From Arenibacter hampyeongensis (lineage in GTDB: Bacteria; Bacteroidota; Bacteroidia; Flavobacteriales; Flavobacteriaceae): a stretch of 64,000 nucleotides of DNA. The notes under the pieces are model-generated. The model had not been told where the DNA came from. It did no database searches and worked only from the letters and a program-made list of their open reading frames with translations. Shown here in pieces: positions 51,105 through 60,576 of this stretch (the first letter of the stretch is position 1; each line of letters starts with the position of its first letter). The DNA is taken from the NCBI RefSeq assembly GCF_002909255.1, contig NZ_PIOB01000012.1, positions 1 to 64,000 on the forward strand, in the 5' to 3' direction. The position numbers were made by a program, and so were the translations under genes.

Positions 51105-51145
51105 ACCTCCGCAACTCCTATGCATAAATAGATAGGAGGGTTTTT
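51105..51145 (+). terminator. hairpin in the recombinase leader
   Basis: CTCCTAT (51115-51121) pairs with ATAGGAG (51132-51138), followed by GGGTTTTTAAAA. An alternative pairing uses ACCTCC (51105-51110) with GGAGGGT. It could terminate transcription entering from the array or act as an attenuator 69 bases before the recombinase ATG. Confidence 0.5.
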
Positions 51146-51206
51146 AAAAGTTGTCATTTTATATATCATTTTGTATCTTACAGTACATTGATATACCTAA
51201 TGACGA

Positions 51207-52274
51207 ATGGATTTTTCCCAATATACTTTTAAACCTGTTGTGCATAGAAACAAAGATGTAATATTGGTTATTTTTCCATTTAATCCTCATTTGGTACAAC
51301 AATTTAGAGAACGCTTTACCTCTGCAAAATGGAGCAAAACCAATAAAGCTTGGTATTTACCGGATATACCCGCTGTTCGAAAGGCCTTGAAAATGGAGCA
51401 GCGGCCATTTATTACAAAACACCTGGCCAAAATAGCATCCGTTAACCAAACTGCCCTAATACGGTATTATGATCAACTTAGGTTAAAAGCGCTTAGCCAA
51501 AATACCATTCGCATTTATACGGCAGAGTTTGTACACTTACTTCAATTGATCAAAAATTATCCAGTAGATGAACTTACACCCAAAAAATTAAAGGATTATT
51601 TTCTCTACTGCGTTTACCAGGAAAAAATGGGGGAACGTAAAATGAACGGTAAAATAAATGCCATTAAATTTTATTTTGAAAAAGTATTATATAGGCCACA
51701 TCTCTTTTTTGACATTCCAAGGCCTAAAAAACCGGTGACCTTATCTAAAATGTTGTCGAAGAACGAAGTGGTGAAATTGTTTAAACAAGTAGAAAATTTA
51801 AAACATCGCATTGCCCTGGAACTATGTTATGGTCTGGGACTTAGAGTTTCCGAAGTCGTTGCCATTAAGTTAAATGACATTGATAGCTCAAGAATGGTAG
51901 TGCATATATGTGGTGCAAAAGGTAAAAAGGATAGAATGGTGCCGCTCCCCGTAACCTTATTGCCAAAACTAAGGAAGTATTATAAGGAATATAATCCTAA
52001 GGAGTATTTGCTTGAAGGTAGGTATGGGGGGCAATATTCTAGAGGTAGCGTGCAGAAAGTATTTAAAGAGGCCATGAAAAGGGCAGGTATCAAAAAAAAT
52101 ATTGTTGTTCACGGGCTTAGGCACAGCTACGCAACACACCTTTTGGAATCAGGTACCGATATGCGGTTTATCCAGGAACTTTTAGGACATAGTTCTATTA
52201 AGACTACCCAGGTGTATACCAAAGTAACACCACGTAGTCTTGCGAATATAGAGAGTCCTTTAGATTCCTTATAA
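51207..52274 (+). CDS. XerC/D-like tyrosine recombinase of the cassette array
   Basis: A 355-residue tyrosine recombinase. Residues 1-66 form an N-terminal extension with KWSKTNKAWYLP (41-52); about 75-170 is the SAM-like core-binding domain; about 180-345 is catalytic. All six catalytic residues are present: Arg213 (GLGLRVSEV), Lys238 (GAKGKKDR), His302 and Arg305 (VHGLRHSYATHLL), His328 (LLGHSS) and Tyr337 (QVYTKV). Between box II and the HxxR motif there is no 16-20 residue insertion, so it is not a classical IntI. It is divergent from the array and adjacent to the candidate attI. It most likely moves the cassettes, but that is inference from position. The nearest gene downstream is rlmF, convergent. 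Confidence 0.9.
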   Translation: MDFSQYTFKPVVHRNKDVILVIFPFNPHLVQQFRERFTSAKWSKTNKAWYLPDIPAVRKALKMEQRPFITKHLAKIASVNQTALIRYYDQLRLKALSQNTIRIYTAEFVHLLQLIKNYPVDELTPKKLKDYFLYCVYQEKMGERKMNGKINAIKFYFEKVLYRPHLFFDIPRPKKPVTLSKMLSKNEVVKLFKQVENLKHRIALELCYGLGLRVSEVVAIKLNDIDSSRMVVHICGAKGKKDRMVPLPVTLLPKLRKYYKEYNPKEYLLEGRYGGQYSRGSVQKVFKEAMKRAGIKKNIVVHGLRHSYATHLLESGTDMRFIQELLGHSSIKTTQVYTKVTPRSLANIESPLDSL

Positions 52275-52444
52275 CTGTAATACTAAATAAGGCTTTTGGG
52301 CAGTTGTGAGCTATTTGGGTTTGGACCTATGGGCCTTTTCCTTACATGGGACTGTGTTTGCCTTGGAGCCGAATAATAGTTCTTTTAACTCACTATTGGA
52401 TTGCCCAAATTGCGCAATCAGAATTATTTTTTATTGCAGAAAAT

Positions 52445-53293
52445 TTATCTCTTAAAAGTCCAGGCCACAAACCTGCTTTTTTTGTTGCCCTGTTCCATAT
52501 CCACAACCTTGACTGCTGTAGGCAGGGTCTTGTTAATGGCCCTTTTAATATTTTTTAGGTTCTCTTTTTGTGATACCAAAGAGGTAAACCAATGTACCTG
52601 GCCTTTAAATTGTATACTCTCTACAGCCATCTTTTTTACAAAAGCCTCTTCACCGCCCTTGTACCACAATTCATTGGCCTGTCCCCCAAAATTTAGGGAT
52701 TCCTCTTCCCTAAGTTGCAGATTGCGCACCTTGCGTTGGTTCTTCTGTTGTGCGTCGGTTCTATTTTTAAAAAAAGGTGGATTGCATACCACTACATCAA
52801 ACTCATCTTTAGGTTCAATAATATGTTCCAAGATGCTGTTTTTGAACCCTTGTAGCCTTAGATCTATGTTTCCCAATACAGGGTTTCTGTCAATAATTTC
52901 TTGGGCATTTTTTAAAGCATCCAGATCTACCTCACTGGCGGTGCACCGCCAATTGAAGTGACAGGTAGCCAAAATAGGGTAGATCAGATTGGCTCCCGTA
53001 CCAATGTCCAGCACCTTTAGTTGTGGCTTCGGGATCAGGTCGGCCAAATGCAACAGATAGTCCAATCGGCCCGGAATGGGCGGACATAGGTTGTGCTCCG
53101 GAATATCCCAATAGTCTAGGCCGTAATGTGCCTTTAATAACGAAGCATTCAAAGCCTTAACGGCCTGTTTATCGGCAAATTTTATAGTCTTGTTTCCATA
53201 GTCATTTACAAAAACAAAATCCTTCAGGCTTGGGTAATGCTGAATAAGGAAATCAAAATCGTAGTCTTTGGCAAAAGAATTTTTTGGGTGCAC
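52445..53293 (-). CDS. rlmF: 23S rRNA (adenine(1618)-N6)-methyltransferase
   Basis: A 282-residue cytoplasmic enzyme: MHPKNSFAKDYDFDFLI start, GLDYWDIPEHNLCPPIPGR, SAM motif KVLDIGTGANLIYPIL, and the N6-adenine motif VVVCNPPFFKN (NPPF). These match RlmF, which methylates A1618 of 23S rRNA. A housekeeping gene that marks the right chromosomal flank of the array and is convergent with the recombinase. Confidence 0.9.
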   Translation of the reverse strand: MHPKNSFAKDYDFDFLIQHYPSLKDFVFVNDYGNKTIKFADKQAVKALNASLLKAHYGLDYWDIPEHNLCPPIPGRLDYLLHLADLIPKPQLKVLDIGTGANLIYPILATCHFNWRCTASEVDLDALKNAQEIIDRNPVLGNIDLRLQGFKNSILEHIIEPKDEFDVVVCNPPFFKNRTDAQQKNQRKVRNLQLREEESLNFGGQANELWYKGGEEAFVKKMAVESIQFKGQVHWFTSLVSQKENLKNIKRAINKTLPTAVKVVDMEQGNKKSRFVAWTFKR

Positions 53294-53536
53294 GGGTATA
53301 GCTCTTAAAGGGTAAAGTTAGCAAAAGAGAATCTAAATCGATATTTCTTCCCAGTGGTCTCTTTTGTTCAAAAAGTTAAATGGTACAAGTGTCATAATAT
53401 ATCTTATCCAGATTGGCATAGTCCACAATAAATAGAGGTTACTAATTATAGACACCTAAGAATTAAACTTGAGAAAAAATATTTAGTAAATTTAAGAATT
53501 GGGCTATCAATATAATCACACCAAAAAACCACACCT

Positions 53537-53920
53537 ATGGAATTTACTTTAAAAACAACATTTAATACCACCGCAAAACAAATTTATAAGGCATGGCTTA
53601 GTACCCAGGGACACACCAAAATGACTGGAGGCGAGGCCTTTGTTTCCGATAAGGTTGGTGACCCATTTACCGCCTGGGACGGGTATATTAAGGGAGAGAA
53701 TCTAATTTTGGAACCCTACCATAAAATTGTGCAATCCTGGAGAAGTGATAATTTTAAAGAAAACGAGGATGATTCGCAAATTGAGGTTATTCTTTCGGAA
53801 ACGGATGGGATAACCCAGTTGACCTTGACACATAGCAATGTTCCGGAGGACGGTGAACACTATATTCAGGGATGGCAGGAACATTATTTCGAACCCATGA
53901 AAGCGTATTTTGAGTTTTAA
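53537..53920 (+). CDS. AHSA1/SRPBCC domain protein
   Basis: A 127-residue START-like protein: FTLKTTFNTTAKQIYKAW, HTKMTGGEAFVSDKVGDPFTAWDGYIKG, and GWQEHYFEPMKAYF at the end, typical of the Aha1 C-terminal-like (AHSA1) family. It may bind a hydrophobic ligand; no enzymatic residue is expected. Single plus-strand gene in a minus-strand region. Confidence 0.85.
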   Translation: MEFTLKTTFNTTAKQIYKAWLSTQGHTKMTGGEAFVSDKVGDPFTAWDGYIKGENLILEPYHKIVQSWRSDNFKENEDDSQIEVILSETDGITQLTLTHSNVPEDGEHYIQGWQEHYFEPMKAYFEF

Positions 53921-54023
53921 TATTTATTAAAAAGGTCCTATTATATTTTTTGAAGATTCCTAAAGGATATTGGACGCAGGAAAACATATTATTTTCTTGC
54001 GCCCAATAATTTTAGTCAGCCTT

Positions 54024-55439
54024 TTATTCCTCCCAAGTATCTGTTCTAAAGGAGGAGGCTGGTAAGCCCTCTGTATTGAACAGGCTACCTGCCTCACAAT
54101 TTTTAAAGGCATACCTAACCGCAACAGGTTGCTGTACCTTGCTGGACCAAACACTAAGGCTCTTGTCTCCGTTTATATTAGCTTCGGCAGGATGAAATAC
54201 TTTGTCGGTGCCTGCAATTTCAAAACCGGTCAATGGCTTACCGTAACTGGAAAGTCCGTTGTCCGTATAGTTGAACGACAGTTTTATTTTCCCTTCCTTT
54301 ATTTCATCTATCTCATTGTATACCGGACCACTAAAACCAATTCCGTCAATACCGTAGTCCTTGAATAGCGCCCATAAGGCCAACCTATCACCAACCAATT
54401 TCTTCTCCCTTGGGTGAATGTAATCACAATCCCCAATGTCCATGGTTACCGCCATCCCGGTATTTTCCACAGTTTTCATGGTATGCAATTGTGCCTCCCT
54501 GACAAAGCCGGCGTTGCCATCGTTATAACCATAGGGAGCAATTTGTACAAAGTAAAACGGAAACTCGCCCTGCTGCCATTTCTTTCTCCACGTTTTGATC
54601 ATGCTGGGGAAAAGTCGACTGTATTCCTCGGCCTTGTTTCTGTTGGATTCTCCTTGGTACCATATAGCTCCCTTAATACCGTAACCTGCCAATGGGTTGA
54701 TCATGGCATTGTACAGTAGGGTAGGAGTCTGATGCAATCCTTTATCCGGAAGTTCTTTTGGTAATGCTATGTTTTTGAATTCTGAAAATGCCTCCTTTTC
54801 CATCCATGCCTCAACACTGGACCCTCCCCAGGAGGTATGGATCAAACCAATGGGAACGTTTAAAAGGGTATTCAATTTTTTTCCAAAAAAGTATGCGGTG
54901 GCACTAAACTCTCTCACGGTTGCCGGACTGGCCTCGGACCATTGGCCTTCCACTTTGTCCAACGGCTCCAGGCTTGCTGCTCTTTTTACGGTAAACAGAC
55001 GTATCTGATTGTTTTTGGAGTTTAAAATAGCCTCGCCACTACCATCGATCGGTTGGTTATTAAATCCTTTTACGGGCATTTCCATGTTGGACTGACCGGA
55101 ACACAACCAAACTTCCCCGATCATTACATTGTTGAGGGTTACTTCATTGCTGCCCTTGATAGTAAGTTTGTAGGGTCCGCCATAGGATGGGGTTTTCATC
55201 TTCAACTTCCATTGCCCCTGACTATTGGCTGTTGCGGTAGATTCCTCGCCCCAACTTCCTGTTATTATAATTTTGCTTCCCGGTTTATCGCTTCCCCAAA
55301 TGGAAGCATTGTCCTTTTGCTGTAATACCATGTGATCGCCAAAAAAAGCTGGTAATTTAATTTGAGCGAAGGAAACGGTGGCCGTTAAAAGGAACGCCGC
55401 CAATAAAAAGGTTTTTAATGATTTCATAGAAATTTTCAT
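54024..55439 (-). CDS. sialate O-acetylesterase-like SGNH hydrolase
   Basis: A 471-residue exported enzyme; signal peptide about 5-25 (ending VSFAQ). SGNH blocks: GEVWLCSGQSNMEMPV (Ser nucleophile), GLIHTSWGGSSVEAWM (Gly), IKGAIWYQGESN (Asn/oxyanion) and DIGDCDYIHPREKKLVGDRLA (Asp and His). Homologues remove 9-O-acetyl groups of sialic acids or acetyl groups of plant/algal polysaccharide side chains. Met5 is an alternative start. Monocistronic. Confidence 0.9.
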   Translation of the reverse strand: MKISMKSLKTFLLAAFLLTATVSFAQIKLPAFFGDHMVLQQKDNASIWGSDKPGSKIIITGSWGEESTATANSQGQWKLKMKTPSYGGPYKLTIKGSNEVTLNNVMIGEVWLCSGQSNMEMPVKGFNNQPIDGSGEAILNSKNNQIRLFTVKRAASLEPLDKVEGQWSEASPATVREFSATAYFFGKKLNTLLNVPIGLIHTSWGGSSVEAWMEKEAFSEFKNIALPKELPDKGLHQTPTLLYNAMINPLAGYGIKGAIWYQGESNRNKAEEYSRLFPSMIKTWRKKWQQGEFPFYFVQIAPYGYNDGNAGFVREAQLHTMKTVENTGMAVTMDIGDCDYIHPREKKLVGDRLALWALFKDYGIDGIGFSGPVYNEIDEIKEGKIKLSFNYTDNGLSSYGKPLTGFEIAGTDKVFHPAEANINGDKSLSVWSSKVQQPVAVRYAFKNCEAGSLFNTEGLPASSFRTDTWEE

Positions 55440-55565
55440 GTATGGTTTAATAGATAGTTATTTAATGGTCCCAGTAACAATTACAATGGAATTTCCTCTT
55501 TATTCATGGAACTTTGATAAATGTAGGTTTTTTTTTAATGTAAAAAGTTGAGCTTAGTTTAAGGT

Positions 55566-57215
55566 TCAACTAGATAAATTGGCCTTTTCCAGGGCCTCAT
55601 GAATATTTTTAAATATATACTTCTTGTCCAATAGCATGAAAACTCCATTCTTTTCGAAATCCTTGCTGGTTTCCTCATTAATTCCAGAAAGGATTACTTT
55701 TATTCCTTTTGTTTTATAGGATTTTATGATCTCTTTTAAACTTTGGTATCCTGTGGCATCGATCATTGGAACATAACGCATTCTAATTATAATCACTTTG
55801 GGCTGTAAATGCGTATTGGTTATGGTTTCCTGAAATTGTCTGGCCGCCCCAAAAAATAGGGGTCCATTAATTTCGTATAACAATACATCTTTTGGGAGGT
55901 CCAGTATTTCTTCATCAAATAAATGTTCGCCATTAATGTTGTCTGATGATATGTTTTCAATTAGGACAGATTCGCTCATTCTTTTCATGAACATAAAACT
56001 GGAGAGAACTATTCCAATTTCGATGGCTATAACAAGATCGAAGATTACAGTTAGGAAGAAAGTGGTAAGCAGGATGATAATATCCATTCTATCGCCCTTT
56101 AAAATGGATTTAAATTGCCTCCATTCGCTCATATGATAGGCTACAACCATTAAGATTCCTGCCAAACAGGAAAGGGGTATCAATTTGGCATAAGGAGCAA
56201 ATAAAAGCATTATAGAAAGTAGGACCAAGGCGTGTACTATACCCGCAATTGGGGTTCTACCACCATTCTTTACATTGGTGGCCGTTCTTGCAATAGCTCC
56301 AGTGGCGGGAATTCCACCGAATATGGCGGAGAAAATATTGGCCGTTCCCTGTGCTATGAGTTCCATGTTGGAACGATGTTTCCCTCCGATCATGGAATCG
56401 GAGACCACTGCAGATAGCAGTGACTCAATACTACCCAACAAGGCAATTGCAAAGGCGGGTTGTATCAGAGATTTCACGGTTGCATAATCCACTTCGGGAA
56501 GGGAGGGCATACTTAATTGATTTGGGATTTCCCCAAAATTACTTTCAATAGTATCTACGGGAATATTAAAAACTTTTACCACTATGGTTGATAAAAGTAT
56601 GGCCACAATGGATCCTGGAATCTTCTTTATCAACTTTTGAAAATATAAGGTAATAATTACCGTCGCAAAGGCGATGGCAATGGCATACCAGTTGATCTTG
56701 TTCATATTTTCAAAATATACGACCCACTTGTCAATGAAATCGGCGGGTACTTTTGCAATATGGAGTCCAAAAAAATCGTTGATCTGGGAAGAAAAAATGA
56801 TCAGTGCTATTCCGCTAGTGAAACCTACGATCAAGGAGTAAGGTATAAATTTCAGTAAATTGCCCAGACGTGCCAGCCCTAAACCTATGATAATAAAGCC
56901 GGCCATAAAGGTGGCTATCGTCAATCCGTTTATTCCATATTCTTGAACAATACCATAGACAATAACAATGAACGCCCCGGTTGGACCACCGATTTGGACA
57001 CGACTTCCTCCCAAGACTGAAATTATTATCCCAGCAATAATGGCTGTTATTATACCTTTTTCCGGGGAAACCCCAGAAGCTATGGCAAAGGCAATGGCTA
57101 AGGGCAGTGCCACTATACCAACGATCAATCCTGAAAGTATATCTTTAGTAATGGTTTCTTTGGAAATTCCCTCCTTTAGTAGAGAGAACAACTTGGGAAT
57201 GAACGCTTTATTCAT
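55566..57215 (-). CDS. SulP family anion transporter with STAS domain
   Basis: A 549-residue inner-membrane protein: about 12 helices in residues 20-420 with SulP signature DILSGLIVGIVALPLAIAFA and GGSRVQIGGPTGAFIVIV; a STAS domain follows at about 440-545 (VLLYEINGPLFFGAARQFQE, VIIIRMRYVPMIDATGYQSL). Transports sulfate, bicarbonate or a related anion, likely Na+- or H+-coupled. Single gene. Confidence 0.9.
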   Translation of the reverse strand: MNKAFIPKLFSLLKEGISKETITKDILSGLIVGIVALPLAIAFAIASGVSPEKGIITAIIAGIIISVLGGSRVQIGGPTGAFIVIVYGIVQEYGINGLTIATFMAGFIIIGLGLARLGNLLKFIPYSLIVGFTSGIALIIFSSQINDFFGLHIAKVPADFIDKWVVYFENMNKINWYAIAIAFATVIITLYFQKLIKKIPGSIVAILLSTIVVKVFNIPVDTIESNFGEIPNQLSMPSLPEVDYATVKSLIQPAFAIALLGSIESLLSAVVSDSMIGGKHRSNMELIAQGTANIFSAIFGGIPATGAIARTATNVKNGGRTPIAGIVHALVLLSIMLLFAPYAKLIPLSCLAGILMVVAYHMSEWRQFKSILKGDRMDIIILLTTFFLTVIFDLVIAIEIGIVLSSFMFMKRMSESVLIENISSDNINGEHLFDEEILDLPKDVLLYEINGPLFFGAARQFQETITNTHLQPKVIIIRMRYVPMIDATGYQSLKEIIKSYKTKGIKVILSGINEETSKDFEKNGVFMLLDKKYIFKNIHEALEKANLSS

Positions 57216-57389
57216 AGTTTGACCAAATGGTATTCAACGGTTTCAGGTGAAGGGGGAAAGGTTTATTACAGAGAATATGGGCAATAATTCCTGTCAAACC
57301 TAGGTTGATCTTTTCTTTTAATATATGACAATTGTCATTTTATTTCATTGTTGTAGCGGATTAATATTTATACGCTGGCTTATTTGTTT

Positions 57390-58898
57390 TTAAGATGGAG
57401 GAGTTGAGGATACAGTGGCCTTTTCGTCTTCCTTCAAGTCTATGCTGAGATAAGAATAAGGCTGTTGGCCATTATTCTCTATGGTAGAAGTCGTTTTTTC
57501 CCCATTTACAAAGAGAAATTCATGGACACCAGGTATTTTGGCAATCCATTTTACGGTACCACCGTTTTCATTATGCGCCATGGTTTTAGTTTTTCCATAA
57601 TGTTTTACGCTAATTTTATTGGAGAGTAGGGGAACGTTCATAATTTCTGCCCATTCATTTTCCTTATCAAGACGGGATAGGCTCATAAATGCATTTATAG
57701 CAGCATCGGGTTCAATGCCCATTAAACCTCTGGTAATATGCTCAATTACGGTATAGGAATTCTCTGGATAGGCCCGTCTGGGATTTAAGGGACTACACAA
57801 ATTAATGATCATCTTATTTGCCATGGCAGTTTTGTTGTTTTCATAAAATATAATAGGCAAGTAGGACTTTAATTCAACAATTAATTTACCAAAATTGTTC
57901 TCGTATTTCTCTACCAAATCCATTATTTTGGAATCGTCCTGGATAGCATCATAATAGAAGAGATAATGTAAAAAAGCCTGATTATCCCCTACCATAAAAT
58001 AATCGAACTTACCATCCCCATATAGGATGGAACGATATTCCTGTCTTTCGGTATCCCACCAAAATTGATCTAGGAATTCCTGCTCTTGATGAGCTTTTTC
58101 GGCATATTTTACAGAGTTCGGCAAATCTTTTCTAAGCTTTAGCATCTCAGAGTAGGCTTTATATGCCGCTATTATGGAGGCGGACATGTCTATACCAAGC
58201 AAAGTTTCTCCCCGGCCACCTTCGTTGTAGGTAGGAATGCCCCGCTTGTTTCCAAACCTGCTTTTTTCTGGACTCTCGGGTGAATGTAGGGACCTATTTC
58301 GGTCTAGGATCTTGTCCGCACCTAATTCCCAATGGTCTATATATTCATTAAGACTCAAATCATAAAAATTAATGAGATCGGGATTATTAAGGTACTCCTC
58401 GTTTCCTGTCCATTTATAAAGTCGGTAGGCGTTATAGGTTACATCAAAGTTGGCAGGTAGGTTGTACCAAAAATCCTGGTCATTTTCGTAGTCTACCGGA
58501 GCAGGTTTATTATACCGGTTTATTTCCCAATAGGAACAGTAATCCTTTTCCTTACTAATGTTTTGGGCGAATTTCAGGAACATATTATAATTGTGTTTGC
58601 CCAGGCTCAAAATTTCTGCCCCAATGGCCTGATGGGACACGTCTCGCATGCAAAATGCTTCACGGTCGGGAAGTGCTGCCTCATACCAGTATCCAACAGG
58701 GTCGGTGTTATCATGGGCGTAGGACAGCGCCTTGTTTTTGGCCCAGCTGAAAGCCTTGTCCAATTCTTTATTGGAAGAATTAAATACCAATCCTCCATTA
58801 TTGGTTGGGGTTGTTTTTTTTTCGGATTCTTTACAACTACTGAGCATTATCACAAAGAGAAACAAAAGGCAGTATCTGGAAGTTATGGCTATTTCCAT
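57390..58898 (-). CDS. (alpha/alpha)-barrel glycosidase-like lipoprotein
   Basis: A 502-residue lipoprotein (Cys22 after IMLSS). The rest is alpha-helical with repeated aromatic/acidic motifs of six-hairpin glycosidases: YWYEAALPDREAFCMRDVSHQ, YCSYWEINRYNKPAPVDYEN, NLPANFDVTYNAYRLYKWTG, FMVGDNQAFLHYLFYYD and NSYTVIEHITRGLMGIEPDA. The catalytic acid could be in PDREAF or in EYRSILYGDG, but I cannot pin it. Probably periplasmic oligosaccharide cleavage. Confidence 0.65.
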   Translation of the reverse strand: MEIAITSRYCLLFLFVIMLSSCKESEKKTTPTNNGGLVFNSSNKELDKAFSWAKNKALSYAHDNTDPVGYWYEAALPDREAFCMRDVSHQAIGAEILSLGKHNYNMFLKFAQNISKEKDYCSYWEINRYNKPAPVDYENDQDFWYNLPANFDVTYNAYRLYKWTGNEEYLNNPDLINFYDLSLNEYIDHWELGADKILDRNRSLHSPESPEKSRFGNKRGIPTYNEGGRGETLLGIDMSASIIAAYKAYSEMLKLRKDLPNSVKYAEKAHQEQEFLDQFWWDTERQEYRSILYGDGKFDYFMVGDNQAFLHYLFYYDAIQDDSKIMDLVEKYENNFGKLIVELKSYLPIIFYENNKTAMANKMIINLCSPLNPRRAYPENSYTVIEHITRGLMGIEPDAAINAFMSLSRLDKENEWAEIMNVPLLSNKISVKHYGKTKTMAHNENGGTVKWIAKIPGVHEFLFVNGEKTTSTIENNGQQPYSYLSIDLKEDEKATVSSTPPS

Positions 58899-58985
58899 GG
58901 TATTAATTTATTTATATGATCAGTTGTATTTCTATGGCTATATCTCTTTTTCAATAAATATAGAATGTTTTGCTAAAACTGAAAT

Positions 58986-60326
58986 TTATTCGGTGAATTT
59001 AAAGGAATATAAATCGGCATCCATCATGTTTACTCGCAGTTTTATGATTTTATCCTTAATAGGGCTAAGGTTCAATGAATTCTGCCAGATCACCTTTCCA
59101 TTAATTTCATCGCCTACTATTTTTTCAGTGGAATAATGAATGCCATTAATAGAAGGCTCACTATGTTCATCCACAATTTCTATATGGATATAGCCACCGG
59201 CACTGGTGGAATAGTTGATTTCCAATTTATCTCCATTAAACCTAAATGGTTTGGTAACAAAAAAGCCTTCCTTGGATTTAGCATTTACGGAAGAAAATCC
59301 GTCCATTCTAATTTTAAACAAGCTGTTTCGTGCATAGATCCCAATATGGGTTTCGTCCAAGGGAACAAGGTTTAAAGTAATATAATTGGATCTGTTTCCC
59401 CATCTATCACTTTTGAGTCCTGGTCTTATAAAGGCTTCTTTAAAGGTTCTATTAAATTTAATGCCATCTCTGGAACTTATAAAAACTATATCTGTGGAAT
59501 TGCCGTTTTCAGGGAAGAATCGTGTTGGCAATCCTATATAAATATGGGGTGCCCTAAAATAAGGTTGAATACCCGAGGTATAAAGATGTTCTCCCTCAAA
59601 ATTGGGAAATATGTTGATGGGTTCGCTCCAATTCACAAAATCTTTTGAGGTAGTTCTAGAGAATGATCTTAAACCATTGATGAGCCTTCTATAATAACAA
59701 ACGTATTGATTTTCGGTTTCCGACCAAAAGGCGATATTCTGTGAATCAAATTCATAATAGGCAGCATCGTGTTTAATTACAGGTTCATTCCTGTATTTTT
59801 TAAATTTTATGCCATCATGGGAAACAAAATGGAAAAGGCCCTCGGTATCATTGGTTCCGGATAAAGCTCTGTATTTATATTGAGAATTGGGGTTTACATC
59901 TTTGAAGGGAGTGAAATTATGACTGAAGGGTGGCTCGTAAAATATGTAATTATTTATACTGTCATTTAAGTGTGTGGCTTCTTCCTGCCAATGATAGCCA
60001 TCCCAACTAATGGCACTCCTGGTTATTTCCCCAGGATTGCCGTCATACAATTCTCCTTTCCAAAAATCCAATTTATCCCTGTAATAAATTCGAAATAGAC
60101 TGTCCGTTTTAATAATAGTTTGATAATAGCCATTTGGGATATTGGCGCTTTGGACCTCTAGGGGGGCATTTAATTGTAACTCCAGACCCACTATGCTGTC
60201 CAATAAATAATCATCCAAAAACAATTCTCGTTTATTCCCTAGATCCAATACAGCCTGACATAATAATTGATTTGAAAAGAAAAGAAATATTGCAATTACA
60301 GGGAAGAGATTTTTTTTGTCGATCAT
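58986..60326 (-). CDS. beta-propeller glycosidase-like secreted protein
   Basis: A 446-residue exported protein (signal peptide about 1-24, ending LLCQ). Sequence has short beta-blade patterns with DGYHWQE, SHDGIKFKKY, TSKDFVNWSEPIN and SSRDGIKFNRTF, reminiscent of five-bladed GH32/GH43-type propellers, and an Asp-rich start (RELFLDDYLLDS). The catalytic residues are not certain. It is in the carbohydrate block and probably acts on polysaccharides. Confidence 0.65.
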   Translation of the reverse strand: MIDKKNLFPVIAIFLFFSNQLLCQAVLDLGNKRELFLDDYLLDSIVGLELQLNAPLEVQSANIPNGYYQTIIKTDSLFRIYYRDKLDFWKGELYDGNPGEITRSAISWDGYHWQEEATHLNDSINNYIFYEPPFSHNFTPFKDVNPNSQYKYRALSGTNDTEGLFHFVSHDGIKFKKYRNEPVIKHDAAYYEFDSQNIAFWSETENQYVCYYRRLINGLRSFSRTTSKDFVNWSEPINIFPNFEGEHLYTSGIQPYFRAPHIYIGLPTRFFPENGNSTDIVFISSRDGIKFNRTFKEAFIRPGLKSDRWGNRSNYITLNLVPLDETHIGIYARNSLFKIRMDGFSSVNAKSKEGFFVTKPFRFNGDKLEINYSTSAGGYIHIEIVDEHSEPSINGIHYSTEKIVGDEINGKVIWQNSLNLSPIKDKIIKLRVNMMDADLYSFKFTE

Positions 60327-60576
60327 AGATATCCAAGAGTAATGGTTTTGTTAAAAGTATGGAATTTTGTTCTTTTTTTATCAGTGTGCCTATATTTTGA
60401 AAACATATACGTGCTGGCAAAATTAATTGTTGTGTCGCTCCATTTTTTTTAAGACGGTACAATGTTTAATTAATTGATTTTATTACATTTAAGGGAGTTT
60501 ATTTCCCAGCGAAGAATATGCTTACCCATTTGTAATATGCTTAACTACCAGTCGAAACTAATATTAAACAATTACC

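Noticed and set aside
51207-52274. Classical integron integrase (IntI)
   Set aside because: The catalytic boxes fit any tyrosine recombinase, but the IntI-specific insertion before the HxxR box is absent, so I do not call it intI.
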